NCBI GenBank assembly: GCA_018260475.1
Contig: JAGLBA010000015.1
Coordinates: 1 to 57,514 of the forward strand
DNA: 57,514 bases
DNA from: Chryseobacterium sp.
GTDB lineage: Bacteria; Bacteroidota; Bacteroidia; Flavobacteriales; Weeksellaceae
Direction of reading: 5' to 3'
Position 1 is the first letter of the stretch. Every line of letters starts with the position of its first letter. Under the pieces are notes generated by a model that saw only the letters and a list, made by a program, of their open reading frames with translations, did no database searches and was not told where the DNA came from. The position numbers and the translations under genes were made by a program. Positions 16,160 to 25,687 of the stretch are shown here, in pieces.

Positions 16160-17194
16160 ATGAGAATCAAAGCGACTGATTTGTTTTTGGCAATTCTTGC
16201 CTTAATGTTGGTAGGAGTGAGTTTCTGGCAAACTTGGCTGGGACTTAGCCAAATTTTTGGAGGGGCGTCTTTTGTAATAGCATTGGTTTTATCACTATTG
16301 CTTCTATTTCTAATTTGGATGCTGCGTGAAGCAAAGATGGAAGGGAAATCCACTACTGGTCTCATAGTCATGTATATATTCATTGCGTCATTTTGTTTTA
16401 TCGCAAACTTCAACGCACTTTATACCAGGTTTATGAAGACCGAGATCTATACAACCGAAATTAAAACTGTTAATGATCATTTAAATAAATTAGAGGCGGA
16501 TGTAGATAGCAGATTAACCTATGGTGTTGATGCAAAAACCAGACAAGCCATTCTTAGTGATGTCAATCAGCTGATGATTCAGATTCAGGACCCTGCTAAT
16601 TCTGGTATAGGGCCAGAGGCCAGGGCAATTGTAAGTCGCACTGAAAAAAAATTAGGCAAATCTATCACACCTCTAACTCCGGTAAACCAAACGCCTGCTG
16701 GCTATAAAGATCTTGCAGAAAGAATGGGTCAGCAAATTATTGATATGATGGAGGTGCTAAATCCTGATGAAAAAGCATTGAAATCTGATGTTGAGGCTGC
16801 AGTTTTAAAATGGAATAAAAAAACACAACAATTGATATCTGAATCCCCTGAAGTTATAAATTCTACTGCGGTAGGGATGATTGACGAGATGGTGCTTGAT
16901 TATAATAAATTAGGCAACAGGGCAGAAACCACACTGGGTGCCAATAAATACGATTTTGAACCTACAAAATCTACAGCACAGGATGTTGGGAAGATTGGTT
17001 ATGCGTTCCGCCATGCCATTGATAATTTCGGCATGTATCAGTTTGTAGTGCTTCTAGGCTGCATTTTATTAGATTTTGGAATTATGATTATTGTACTCCT
17101 TGTAACGGAATCTGGAAGCGCAGGCAATAGAGGAAATTCTAATGACGGAGGTATCTTCGGTAATAAAAGAAGAAGTAAAACACTTATTGATTAA
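16160..17194 (+). CDS. Four-TM membrane protein of unknown family, first large gene of the operon
   Basis: A 344-residue inner-membrane protein. Hydrophobic segments are at about residues 8-30, 34-55, 67-90 and 296-318. The positive-inside pattern (REAKMEGK between TM2 and TM3, KRRSK in the tail) puts both ends in the cytoplasm and the roughly 200-residue helical region between TM3 and TM4 in the periplasm. That region is rich in charged helices and contains no recognised catalytic motif. It is 6 bases upstream of the GTPase-like gene. A sensor or anchoring subunit for the cytoplasmic GTPase is inferred only from this context. Confidence 0.8.
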   Translation: MRIKATDLFLAILALMLVGVSFWQTWLGLSQIFGGASFVIALVLSLLLLFLIWMLREAKMEGKSTTGLIVMYIFIASFCFIANFNALYTRFMKTEIYTTEIKTVNDHLNKLEADVDSRLTYGVDAKTRQAILSDVNQLMIQIQDPANSGIGPEARAIVSRTEKKLGKSITPLTPVNQTPAGYKDLAERMGQQIIDMMEVLNPDEKALKSDVEAAVLKWNKKTQQLISESPEVINSTAVGMIDEMVLDYNKLGNRAETTLGANKYDFEPTKSTAQDVGKIGYAFRHAIDNFGMYQFVVLLGCILLDFGIMIIVLLVTESGSAGNRGNSNDGGIFGNKRRSKTLID

Positions 17195-17200
17195 TAAATT

Positions 17201-18196
17201 ATGAGCGACGATTTAAAACCCCTTTCATTTAACGATGGCAGTCCGGAAGAGCTAAGGCCTCTATCATTTGGGAATGATAGTTTAAATACAGAAAAGGAAG
17301 AAGAATTAAAGCCCATCTCAGGTTTCGAAAAATCGTATAGAGCCGCATCTGAGGTTTCAGATTTCGTACCGATACATGGTGGCGTAAATGGAGCTGATAT
17401 TAAAAACAAGAACAGTAATTATGTTTTTTTCTTCGGAACTGTTCAATCAGGTAAGTCTGTAATTTTATCTACTCTCCTTTATACGCTGCGCACAAAATTT
17501 GGGGTAATTAGACCTCAGAAAAGCACGCCTAATAGTAGGGAGGCCATGATACTACTTTCTGATTTTTTTGAAAATATCAGAAAAGGTATTTTACCTAATA
17601 GAACTGTGCGTGATCAAGTAACGCGAATGGATTTTGTTTTTGAGCCCAACAATAAATCAAAAAAAGTTGTTCCAATTAATCTTACTTTTTTGGAAAGTGC
17701 AGGAGAAAATCATAACGAAATTGGAAGGGGAGGGAATTATCACGGTAGTATTGCACAATATCTAAAAGCAGATATCCCCATTACATTTATTTTAGTAACA
17801 GGATATGATTCTGCACATAATGAAGATACACTGCTTAACGAGTTCCTATATTTGCTGGAAAGTGAAGGGAAAAATTTAAGAAATATTAATTTAGTGTTGG
17901 TGATTTCTAAATGGGATAAATCAGGAAATCAAACGCCATCTTCAGAAGATTTGGACTATTTTGTGAAAGAAAGATTGCCTATGACTTATCAATTCTTAGA
18001 AACCAATGGTCTGGCGAAAACATATTATACTATTGGTCAGTTAGAAAACGCTAATGGAAGCGATAAAATCGTTTCACTAAATCTTGATTCTGCAGAAATT
18101 TTATCTAAATGGTTGTATAAAAGCATTTCTGGTGTAAGTTTAGATTATGAAGGTAGTATTTGGGAACAACTTAAATGGTCTTTGGGTTCAAAATAA
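17201..18196 (+). CDS. P-loop GTPase-like protein (DO-GTPase/TRAFAC-like)
   Basis: A 331-residue cytoplasmic protein. After a low-complexity N-terminus with repeated PLSF segments (about 1-40), a G domain begins: G1/Walker A is GTVQSGKS at residues 79-86, a G3-like FLESAGEN holds Glu165 where GTPases usually have Asp, and SKWD at 236-239 resembles the G4 [NT]KxD guanine motif. These features suggest a GTPase similar to those in Aravind-type conflict systems. It lies 6 bases after the membrane protein gene and 7 before the coiled-coil gene. Nucleotide preference cannot be proven from sequence. Confidence 0.75.
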   Translation: MSDDLKPLSFNDGSPEELRPLSFGNDSLNTEKEEELKPISGFEKSYRAASEVSDFVPIHGGVNGADIKNKNSNYVFFFGTVQSGKSVILSTLLYTLRTKFGVIRPQKSTPNSREAMILLSDFFENIRKGILPNRTVRDQVTRMDFVFEPNNKSKKVVPINLTFLESAGENHNEIGRGGNYHGSIAQYLKADIPITFILVTGYDSAHNEDTLLNEFLYLLESEGKNLRNINLVLVISKWDKSGNQTPSSEDLDYFVKERLPMTYQFLETNGLAKTYYTIGQLENANGSDKIVSLNLDSAEILSKWLYKSISGVSLDYEGSIWEQLKWSLGSK

Positions 18197-18203
18197 ATAA
18201 TTA

Positions 18204-19859
18204 ATGGCAGAAAATATCTCTTTAACCATATTTGGAACTTTTGGTAAACCGAATGGATTTACACAAACCATCGCCGGGAAAATTAGCGGTACTCAAAAAC
18301 TTGACCTGAATCCTACGGCGATACAGCTTTTCGATACTACAAAGGCCATGTATGCCATCCGAAAAGAAATGTTGGGTACAGATGCCGTTGTTTCTTTTAT
18401 TAAATATTCGTATGCGTCCGAGCAAAGCTCAACACGCGGAGGTACTTTTGTTGGTGCTGCGGTAATAAATGCTAATGGTATCGCAGATATTAATTCTGTG
18501 ATTTCAGTTTTAGATAGTTTGCATAATAACCTTATTTCCAATTCCAAAAATGTCAAAGATGGAATTATTATGGTGAAGCATTCTAATGAATTCACTGTAA
18601 AAGAGATTGACCATTCTGTTTTGAAACCTGTCCCAGAGCTTATTTCTGATATTGATTTCAGTGAAAAAGGAAAATACCTAGTTGTCTTTATTCCTTTGGC
18701 TAATATCAAGGAAATTTTTGATAGAGCATTGGAACTGCTTAGTGAGTATGACACAATATATTTCACTGAAGATCAACAAGTAGCAACCTATGTTCAAAAA
18801 ACGGGATTTTATGAATTGATTCAAGAAGTTGGTGATGTAGAACAGTTTTCAGAAAAACTAAAAGCCGCTGAAGCAGAGAAAGCTTTGAAACAGAAAGCCG
18901 TATTGGATTCACTATTAAAAGATATGGATAAAGTCAATTCTGATAAAGAATTATTTATCAAAAAATATCAGGAGCAACTTGATAAGAGTAAAGAAATTCA
19001 TCAGAAAAACGGAGAAAAAATAAGTGAAGCGGAAAAAAATTTAAGACAATATTCATCATCTTATGACAATCAAATTTCTCGCCTAAAACAATTATCTCAA
19101 AAAATTGCCGGCAAACAATTAAAACAAACGGATAGAGTACGGATTGAGAAAGAAATTCGAGAACTTTCAATTACTTTTGATAATGAAAAACGGAATTTCT
19201 CGGAACCTGCACGATTAGCTACTTTTTCAGAACCAGTAAGGCCTATCAGTCCTCAAAGAACTGTTGTGGACTGGACCGATGACATTCACAGAAAGGAAGT
19301 AAAAAGATCTTCGAAACGGATCTCAGGAAAGGAAATAGCGCTAATATTAGGCGCTTTACTGATAATAGCAATAGGTGGCTATTTTGCTTATCCCCTTTTA
19401 AATAAAGAAACTTCTGCCAATGATAATACAACCGACAATTATGCTCCAGAAAGCGATAGTGCATCTTCAACTACTGAAGTAGATTCAGCTAAAATAGATC
19501 TCAATCCTACACCCAATGATATTTTAAACTACACAGACACCAATAAAACCATTGAAAGACAATTTCCAGATAGTGAGCTTCCAATGCCGATAGAAACTGT
19601 AGTACTCAAAATATTTAAAGCAAATCCTAATCAGATTGGCAATATGTACAAAGGTAAAGAAAAGGAATACGGCGAATTTTTAATACTAAAAAATCCCTCA
19701 GACTTTGATGAAAGTAAAAAATTGATAAAAGCAGAGCAATTACAGTTTCCAATCTTTAAAGAGCATAATGCAGATAAATCTGATACGGTGAAGACTATAC
19801 AACCTTCACCAATCAAGCAGGCGACGGTAGATGATCTTACAAAGAAACAGACCCCATGA
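18204..19859 (+). CDS. Single-TM protein with GAP1-N-like domain, coiled coil and periplasmic tail
   Basis: A 551-residue protein. The N-terminal domain (about 1-215) contains IFGTFGKPNGFTQTIAG and SSTRGGTFVGAAVIN, which resemble the GTPase-associated protein 1 N-terminal (GAP1-N) pattern; this is my reading of motifs, not a search. A long charged coiled coil follows (about 215-330), then a basic stretch (KRSSKRISGK) and one TM helix at about 378-397. The remaining 150 residues are Asn/Asp/Thr-rich and should be periplasmic. It sits between the GTPase and the protease, overlapping the latter by ATGA. It could relay GTPase state across the membrane. Confidence 0.7.
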   Translation: MAENISLTIFGTFGKPNGFTQTIAGKISGTQKLDLNPTAIQLFDTTKAMYAIRKEMLGTDAVVSFIKYSYASEQSSTRGGTFVGAAVINANGIADINSVISVLDSLHNNLISNSKNVKDGIIMVKHSNEFTVKEIDHSVLKPVPELISDIDFSEKGKYLVVFIPLANIKEIFDRALELLSEYDTIYFTEDQQVATYVQKTGFYELIQEVGDVEQFSEKLKAAEAEKALKQKAVLDSLLKDMDKVNSDKELFIKKYQEQLDKSKEIHQKNGEKISEAEKNLRQYSSSYDNQISRLKQLSQKIAGKQLKQTDRVRIEKEIRELSITFDNEKRNFSEPARLATFSEPVRPISPQRTVVDWTDDIHRKEVKRSSKRISGKEIALILGALLIIAIGGYFAYPLLNKETSANDNTTDNYAPESDSASSTTEVDSAKIDLNPTPNDILNYTDTNKTIERQFPDSELPMPIETVVLKIFKANPNQIGNMYKGKEKEYGEFLILKNPSDFDESKKLIKAEQLQFPIFKEHNADKSDTVKTIQPSPIKQATVDDLTKKQTP

Positions 19860-20443
19860 CAAAAAAAATAATCCCTTTTTCTATATTGTTGCTTTGCAAT
19901 TGCAAGCATCCAGATGCAGGTTCTATGTTAAATTCTACCGCACAAAATGCTGGTAGTCAAAGTCTAACCGGCCTTTCTGCAGAAAATAGCACGCCTATAG
20001 TAAATGATTCTGTCGCTTATGCTCCGCTCCAACCATCTGTTGATAGTAGCACATTAGAAGAAAACTCGATTCCTATAGAAAGAAAAGACGGCGTCACCTA
20101 TGTTTGGATTGAAGTTAATGGGTTGCCATTAAAATTTATTTTTGACACCGGAGCGAGTTCTATTTTTATTTCGCCTGCTGAGGCTATGGTTTTGGTAAAA
20201 CAAGGAACATTAAGCGAAAAGGATGTTTTAGGACAAGAAGAATATCAGGATGCGACTGGCGGTATCTCTGTCGGGACAATAATAAATCTCAACGAAGTGA
20301 AAGTGGGAACTAAAATTTTACATAATGTAAAAGCGAGTGTTTCAGATAATATGGAGTCCCCTTTGCTATTGGGTCAGTCTGTTCTTGAACAATTTGGAAG
20401 TATTGAAATTGATAATAGGAACGATAAAATTATATTAAAATAG
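19856..20443 (+). CDS. Retropepsin-like aspartic protease lipoprotein
   Basis: A 195-residue predicted lipoprotein (hydrophobic ILLLCNC near residues 11-17). After a linker, the protease domain starts near residue 78: VWIEVNGLPLKFIFDTGASS holds the catalytic Asp97 in the DTGA motif, and LLLGQSVLEQFGSIEID is the hydrophobic-glycine flap-side motif of clan AA retropepsins. Bacterial members act as homodimers. The start codon overlaps the previous stop (ATGA), which implies translational coupling. It would face the periplasm, next to the tail of the upstream gene product. Its substrate is unknown. Confidence 0.8.
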   Translation: MTKKIIPFSILLLCNCKHPDAGSMLNSTAQNAGSQSLTGLSAENSTPIVNDSVAYAPLQPSVDSSTLEENSIPIERKDGVTYVWIEVNGLPLKFIFDTGASSIFISPAEAMVLVKQGTLSEKDVLGQEEYQDATGGISVGTIINLNEVKVGTKILHNVKASVSDNMESPLLLGQSVLEQFGSIEIDNRNDKIILK

Positions 20444-20693
20444 GTCAAAGTACACGGCAAACATTTTAACAGATTGTGATATAAATTAGCTTTTGACCTC
20501 GAAAATCTTTGCTGAATGAAAAATCCTCGACGGAGTGGATCAAAACTTCAATCTTAAATTTGGGATCGGCTGCTTGTCTGCAGTAACATCTGGCGCTCGT
20601 TATTGTTAGAGCTTCTGCGGAAGCCACGATAGAACGGTAAAAAAGGCTACGGCTAAATATTATGCTAACTTCCCACCTCCCGCGTAAAAAAAC
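20444..20693. other. Spacer after the operon with no recognised gene
   Basis: About 250 bases with no supported gene or terminator hairpin. An open frame on the minus strand across 20466-20786 overlaps the next gene and shows no family. The block around 20570-20640 is moderately GC-rich and may be a degenerate intergenic repeat. Confidence 0.35.
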
Positions 20694-20725
20694 TTTGCAC
20701 AAACAAAAAATAAAACATAATTTTG
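20694..20725 (+). promoter_or_regulatory. Flavobacterial promoter
   Basis: TTTG at 20694-20697 and TAATTTTG at 20718-20725, spacing 20 bases. The start codon of the next gene is at 20741. Confidence 0.65.
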
Positions 20726-20740
20726 CTAAAAATATAAGAG

Positions 20741-21043
20741 ATGGTTTTTCTAGAACTTTGGCCTTTTTATCAATTCCTTTGGACACTTTATTTCATTGCC
20801 ATGTTCCTAGTAGGATTTTGGTGTATATTTATGTTCTTCGGAGTAATAGTCCCTATGTGGCTTACTCAAGGTCTTGCAGAATACTTCGGTAAAACAAAGC
20901 CTTTTGATCCAGAAGATTACCGCAGAAAATTAGTTACAGAGCAGGAAGGAGCGCAGGTGATATACAGCAATCCTAAAGGGGATGGTCCTTTTGTACATCA
21001 TCATGATGCACATACTCCACATGATGCTCCAACATATCAATAA
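20741..21043 (+). CDS. Small membrane protein with His-rich tail
   Basis: A 100-residue protein with a strongly aromatic hydrophobic stretch (about residues 8-42, probably one or two TM helices) and a soluble C-terminal part ending in HHHDAHTPHD. The histidines could bind a metal, but no family is recognised. It has its own promoter and is followed by a hairpin terminator, so it is a monocistronic gene and not part of the preceding operon. Confidence 0.7.
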   Translation: MVFLELWPFYQFLWTLYFIAMFLVGFWCIFMFFGVIVPMWLTQGLAEYFGKTKPFDPEDYRRKLVTEQEGAQVIYSNPKGDGPFVHHHDAHTPHDAPTYQ

Positions 21044-21065
21044 GAATTACTTTTTTAAATACATT

Positions 21066-21095
21066 AAATTCCGCTTTCCCGCAAAGCGGAATTTT
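21066..21095 (+). terminator. Hairpin terminator after the small membrane protein
   Basis: AAATTCCGCTTT (21066-21077) and AAAGCGGAATTT (21083-21094) form a perfect 12-base stem with a 5-base loop. It is followed only by a short T-run, so it may act in both directions. Confidence 0.75.
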
Positions 21096-21148
21096 AGTAG
21101 CCGCATATGTCCATCATAAAATGTAAAGTCAATTTTATTTAAAACAAT

Positions 21149-21172
21149 AAAGCCAGCATTTCTGCTGGCTTT
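21149..21172 (-). terminator. Hairpin terminator after aceA
   Basis: AAAGCCAGCA (21149-21158) and TGCTGGCTTT (21163-21172) form a perfect 10-base stem with a 4-base loop, 24 bases beyond the aceA stop on the minus strand. The minus-strand sequence after it is T-rich. Confidence 0.8.
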
Positions 21173-21195
21173 GTGATAGAGTAAAGTTGATGGGA

Positions 21196-22488
21196 TTAAT
21201 GAAATTGTTCTGCTTCCGTACTTCCATGCATTGCGGTAGTAGAAGATTGTCCAGCGGTGACCACGGTCTGGATGGCATCGAAATAGCCCGTACCTACGAA
21301 GCTCTGGTGTTTCACGGCACGGAATCCACTTTCTTGTAATTTAAATTCTCTTTCTTGTAGTTCGCTATAGCCTGCCATTCCGCGTTTTTTGTACGCCATG
21401 GCGAGTTCAAACATGCTGGTATTTAGCGCATGGAAGCCTGCCAATGTTATGAATTGGAATTTGTAGCCCATTGCTGCTAAATCCTCCCTAAAGGTCTCCA
21501 TCTCCGCAACAGAAAGTTTTGCTGCCCAGTTGAAGGAAGGAGAGCAGTTATAAGCGAGCATCTTACCCGGGAAATTTTCGTGAATGCCTTGTGCGAACTC
21601 ACGCGCGTAGCCTAAATCAGGGTTGGAAGTTTCCATCCAAATCAGGTCTGCATAGGGCGCATAGGACAAGCCGCGGTCTATCCCTTGCTCTACACCATTT
21701 TTTACCCGGTAGAACCCTTCGGAAGTTCTGTCACCAATGATGAATTTATGATCTCTCGGGTCGATATCGGAGGTAATGAGATCTGCTGCATCTGCATCGG
21801 TTCTAGCGACTAGGAGTGTTGAAACCCCACATACATCAGCTGCTAAACGAGCTGCAATCAGTTTATTAATGGCTTCTTGGGTAGGAACTAACACTTTTCC
21901 GCCTAAATGTCCACATTTTTTTGCCGAAGATAATTGATCTTCAAAATGCACGCCTGCTGCGCCGGCTTCTATCATCTGTTTCATTAGCTCATAAGCGTTC
22001 AGATTCCCGCCGAAACCGGCTTCTGCATCTGCAACTATAGGGACTAAATATTCTTTTTGTTCACCATCGTAAAGGCCATTCACGGATTGGATCTGGTCTG
22101 CTCGTAGTAACGCATTGTTTATTCTTTTCACTACAGACGGGACGGAATTTGCGGGGTATAAACTTTGGTCAGGATACATTTCGCCACTCAAATTTGCATC
22201 TGCTGCGACTTGCCAACCAGAAAGATAGATGGCTTCCAGACCAGCGTCCACCTCTTGTACCGCTTGGTTCCCGGTTAAGGCTCCTAATCCTGCAACAAAA
22301 TCTTGTGAGGTCAGTTTTTGCCAAAGTTTTTCAGCCATCATCTTTGCGATGCTGTATTCCAAAGTATAACTACCTCTTAACCTGAGTACCTCCTCCGCCG
22401 AATAAGGTCTTGTTATGCCTTTCCAGCGGTTGTTTTCTTTCCAGTCTTTTGTGATTTGAGCCATTTGCTCTTGATGGTTTGCGTTCAT
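21196..22488 (-). CDS. aceA: Isocitrate lyase
   Basis: Splits isocitrate into glyoxylate and succinate, the first step of the glyoxylate shunt, allowing growth on acetate or fatty acids. The 430-residue protein shows the catalytic KKCGHLGGK motif (around residue 190, holding the active-site Cys) and the metal-binding [10 protein letters not shown] segment. It is 15 bases downstream of aceB on the minus strand, so the two are an operon. A terminator hairpin follows. Confidence 0.97.
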   Translation of the reverse strand: MNANHQEQMAQITKDWKENNRWKGITRPYSAEEVLRLRGSYTLEYSIAKMMAEKLWQKLTSQDFVAGLGALTGNQAVQEVDAGLEAIYLSGWQVAADANLSGEMYPDQSLYPANSVPSVVKRINNALLRADQIQSVNGLYDGEQKEYLVPIVADAEAGFGGNLNAYELMKQMIEAGAAGVHFEDQLSSAKKCGHLGGKVLVPTQEAINKLIAARLAADVCGVSTLLVARTDADAADLITSDIDPRDHKFIIGDRTSEGFYRVKNGVEQGIDRGLSYAPYADLIWMETSNPDLGYAREFAQGIHENFPGKMLAYNCSPSFNWAAKLSVAEMETFREDLAAMGYKFQFITLAGFHALNTSMFELAMAYKKRGMAGYSELQEREFKLQESGFRAVKHQSFVGTGYFDAIQTVVTAGQSSTTAMHGSTEAEQFH

Positions 22489-22503
22489 TTTATTATTTAT
22501 GTA

Positions 22504-24075
22504 TTAATCTAATAGTGGGTAGGCTTTTAAGGTAAGGAATTCATCAAAAGATTTATTGAAAACCATATCGTTAAATAATTGTTGAGCTTGTGGAAATTTG
22601 CCATTTCGGAAGCGGTCTTCACCGACATAACTCTTTATCTTTTCCATTTCTTCTTGCTGCAGCTGCGTGATTAGTTCTTGAGTGATGCTTCTGCCATCGT
22701 TAAGGGAAACATCATTCTGGTACCATTGCCACACTTGGGTCCTCGAGATTTCTGCCGTGGCGGCATCCTCCATCAGGTGATACAATGCAGCTGCGCCGCT
22801 GCCAGAGAGCCAAGACTCGATGTACAAAATCCCGACATTGATATTGTCTCGCAGACCCTTCTCGGTCACTTCTCCTTTTGGTATCTGTAGTAGATCTGCT
22901 TCGGAAATATGGTATTGAGGATACTGCGTAGCAATTTGATTGGGCTGAGGCATGTGTTGGTTGAAGATTTCCATCGCCACAGCCACCAAATCTGGATGTG
23001 CTACCCAAGTCCCGTCGTGTCCGTTTTTGGCTTCTCTTTCTTTGTCATCCTTCACTTTTTGGAAAGCGGCTTTATTTTTTTCTTCATCGTTCTTAATGGG
23101 GATTTGGGCTGCCATCCCGCCCATTGCGTGTACACCTCTTTTATGGCAGGTCTGGATGACCTTTTTGGAATAGGCTTCCATAAAAGGCGAAGTCATCGTC
23201 ACTTGAGCTCTGTCTGGTAAGACAAATCCTTCCAAATTCCTGAATTTTTTGATGAAAGAAAAGATATAATCCCAGCGTCCGCAGTTTAGTCCTGCACTGT
23301 GTTCTTTCAATTCATATAAAATTTCTTCCATTTGGAAAGCAGCAGTAATGGTTTCTATTAAAACCGTAGCTTTTATACTGCCAGAAGGAATGTCGCAGTA
23401 CTTTTGAGCAAAAAGAAATACCTCGTTCCACCAGCGGGCTTCTAGGTGATGCTCTAATTTCGGAAGATAAAAGTACGGACCACTGCCGTTTTCTATAAGT
23501 TTTTTGGCATTTTTATAAAAAAAGATTCCGAAATCTATCAATGAGCCTGAGGTCTCTTCTCCGGAGATGTGGATGTGTTTTTCCGGTAGATGCAGGCCTC
23601 TGGGACGCACCATCAGTACGGCGGTTTGTTGCTTCAGAGCATAGGATTTCCCTGCTTCATTAGTGAAGTCAATTTGTCTTCGGACGGCATCATAAAGATT
23701 CTTTTGTCCGTCCATCAAATTTTCCCAAGTAGGTGAGCAGCTATCCTCAAAGTCTGCCATAAAGATCTTTGCGCCGCTATTCAGAGCGTTTATGATCATT
23801 TTCCGGTCTACCGGCCCCGTTATTTCTACTCGCCGGTCAAGGATATCATGCGGTAAAGGGTGGCACTGCCAATCAGACTCTCGGATAGCCTTGGTTTCGG
23901 ATAAAAAAGTCGGAAGCTGACCCTGGTCAATAGATTTTTGCACCGCTTTGCGATGATCCAGCAACGATAATCTTTCTCCATTAAATCTTTCATGCAAAGC
24001 CACCAAAAAATCTATAAGTTCGGAATGAAAGATTTCAGGGTAGGAGTTTTCTGCTAAAATTTTAAATCTAACCAT
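22504..24075 (-). CDS. aceB: Malate synthase A
   Basis: Condenses glyoxylate with acetyl-CoA to malate, the second step of the glyoxylate shunt. The 523-residue length and the motifs ADFEDSCSPTW (metal-binding), MVRPRGLHLPEKH and GLNCGRWDYIFSFIKKF are those of the A isoform. It is first in the operon with aceA. A TAnnTTTG element (TAAATTTG, 24135-24128 on the minus strand) lies about 55 bases upstream. Confidence 0.97.
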   Translation of the reverse strand: MVRFKILAENSYPEIFHSELIDFLVALHERFNGERLSLLDHRKAVQKSIDQGQLPTFLSETKAIRESDWQCHPLPHDILDRRVEITGPVDRKMIINALNSGAKIFMADFEDSCSPTWENLMDGQKNLYDAVRRQIDFTNEAGKSYALKQQTAVLMVRPRGLHLPEKHIHISGEETSGSLIDFGIFFYKNAKKLIENGSGPYFYLPKLEHHLEARWWNEVFLFAQKYCDIPSGSIKATVLIETITAAFQMEEILYELKEHSAGLNCGRWDYIFSFIKKFRNLEGFVLPDRAQVTMTSPFMEAYSKKVIQTCHKRGVHAMGGMAAQIPIKNDEEKNKAAFQKVKDDKEREAKNGHDGTWVAHPDLVAVAMEIFNQHMPQPNQIATQYPQYHISEADLLQIPKGEVTEKGLRDNINVGILYIESWLSGSGAAALYHLMEDAATAEISRTQVWQWYQNDVSLNDGRSITQELITQLQQEEMEKIKSYVGEDRFRNGKFPQAQQLFNDMVFNKSFDEFLTLKAYPLLD

Positions 24076-24507
24076 GCCATTATTTTTTATAAAAATACAA
24101 AAAAAAATTCTATAGCGAAAAAAAAATCAAATTTAATGTGGTTATTTGCGTTTTTTTTTGTATGCTTTACACAATAGACCATATACCTTTTATTACTATC
24201 CTTTTGAAAAACAATTGGATACAAAGAGTTTGATATTGAAAGTCCGGCGGAAATTACGCGACAATACGCTATCTGCTTTCAAAAAGCTACCCAAACAAGG
24301 CAAACCAATATGTAGTTTTATGTAAATGATGTCCGACAAGCAAGACTTGCACAGGTGCGTAGAAATTTTCGCGATGTATTGTAAAGAAATACTGCGCAGG
24401 CAGGGCAGTTGTTGCTATTCTTCCTGAATAACAATATTTGGAAGAAACCCTAAATAACAGTTTAACCAGCTACTCCTAACACTTAAAAACCACCTCAAAA
24501 ATTTCCT
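24076..24507. other. Spacer between divergent aceB and prfA
   Basis: Over 430 bases without a supported gene. It holds the aceB -7 candidate (minus strand, 24135-24128) and a small dyad, TATTC-TTCCT-GAATA, near 24416-24430. Middle portion is of mixed composition with no visible family; it may be a decayed gene or regulatory region. Confidence 0.4.
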
Positions 24508-24515
24508 TATCTTTG
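24508..24515 (+). promoter_or_regulatory. -7 element of prfA
   Basis: TATCTTTG, a full TAnnTTTG match, 19 bases before the prfA ATG. There is no TTG at the -33 distance. Confidence 0.5.
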
Positions 24516-24534
24516 CCCACTTAAAATTTTTCTC

Positions 24535-25620
24535 ATGTCAAAGTCACTCGTTCCCAAGCTCGAAGCCATAAAACAGCGTTACAACGAGGTTGCGGATCTT
24601 ATCATACAGCCCGATATTATCTCAGACCAAAAAAAATACTCTTCACTTAACAAAGAATACAGCGATTTGGGCAAAATCGTAGAGGTGTACGACCGCTACC
24701 GCCAAGCCCTGAATTCCATAGATGAAGCAGACGAAATCATTGCCGACGGCTCCGATAGAGAGATGACCGATATGGCAAAAATGGAGAAAGTAGAGGCACA
24801 AGGCAAACTTCCGGGACTTGAGGAAGAATTGAAAGTACTTTTGATTCCGAAAGACCCCGCCGATGATAAGAATGTCATCGTGGAACTCCGTGCCGGAACT
24901 GGCGGCGACGAGGCGGCGATCTTCGTGGAAGATATGTACCGATGCTACTCCATGTATTTCAAAAACAAGGGCTGGAAACACGAAATCACCGATTCTAGCG
25001 AGGCTACAAAAGGATATAAAGAATTGATTTTGAGGGTGGAAGGTGATGGTGTATATGGGATTATGAAATTTGAATCCGGCGTCCACCGTGTGCAGCGCGT
25101 TCCGGAAACCGAATCTCAAGGTCGTGTGCATACCTCCGCCATCACCGTTGCCGTTTTACCGGAAGCCGAAGAGGTGGATTTTGAACTCAACCCAGCCGAT
25201 ATCGAGATGCAAACCTCGCGTTCCGGAGGTGCGGGAGGACAGAATGTGAACAAGGTAGAAACCAAGGTGCAGCTCACCCACAAGCCCACAGGTATGGTGG
25301 TCGTGTGCCAGCAGGCGCGCTCCCAGTTGGCCAACCGCGAACTGGCCATGGAAATGCTCCGCACCAAACTCTACGATATCGAATTGCAAAAACAGCAGGG
25401 CGACATCGCTGCACAGCGAAAAACTATGGTTTCCACCGGCGACCGTTCCGCAAAAATCAAGACCTACAACTATCCGCAGGGGCGCGTTACAGATCACCGC
25501 GTGAACAAGTCCATTTATAACCTGGATGCCTATATGAACGGCGATATCCAGGAGATGATAGATGCCGTAATCATGGCAGAAAACGCCGAAAAAATGAAGG
25601 GCGAGGAGGATAATTCTTAA
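24535..25620 (+). CDS. prfA: Peptide chain release factor 1
   Basis: Recognises UAA and UAG stop codons and triggers release of the finished peptide. The 361-residue protein has the PxT codon-recognition motif as PET at residues 190-192 (PAT in E. coli; still PxT, not the SPF of RF2) and the universal GGQ at 234-236 in a [14 protein letters not shown] context. No frameshift is present, as expected for RF1. It is monocistronic here. Confidence 0.97.
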   Translation: MSKSLVPKLEAIKQRYNEVADLIIQPDIISDQKKYSSLNKEYSDLGKIVEVYDRYRQALNSIDEADEIIADGSDREMTDMAKMEKVEAQGKLPGLEEELKVLLIPKDPADDKNVIVELRAGTGGDEAAIFVEDMYRCYSMYFKNKGWKHEITDSSEATKGYKELILRVEGDGVYGIMKFESGVHRVQRVPETESQGRVHTSAITVAVLPEAEEVDFELNPADIEMQTSRSGGAGGQNVNKVETKVQLTHKPTGMVVVCQQARSQLANRELAMEMLRTKLYDIELQKQQGDIAAQRKTMVSTGDRSAKIKTYNYPQGRVTDHRVNKSIYNLDAYMNGDIQEMIDAVIMAENAEKMKGEEDNS

Positions 25621-25653
25621 TCCAAAATTAATATTAACTTAACAATGAATCCT

Positions 25654-25661
25654 TATCTTTG
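25654..25661 (+). promoter_or_regulatory. -7 element of the small lipoprotein gene
   Basis: TATCTTTG matches TAnnTTTG and is 26 bases before the ATG at 25688. No TTG at the -33 position. Confidence 0.5.
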
Positions 25662-25687
25662 CAATAATAATTATCAAGTATAATATT

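Noticed and set aside
20466-20786. A 106-codon minus-strand frame
   Set aside because: It overlaps a better-supported membrane protein gene with its own promoter and terminator.
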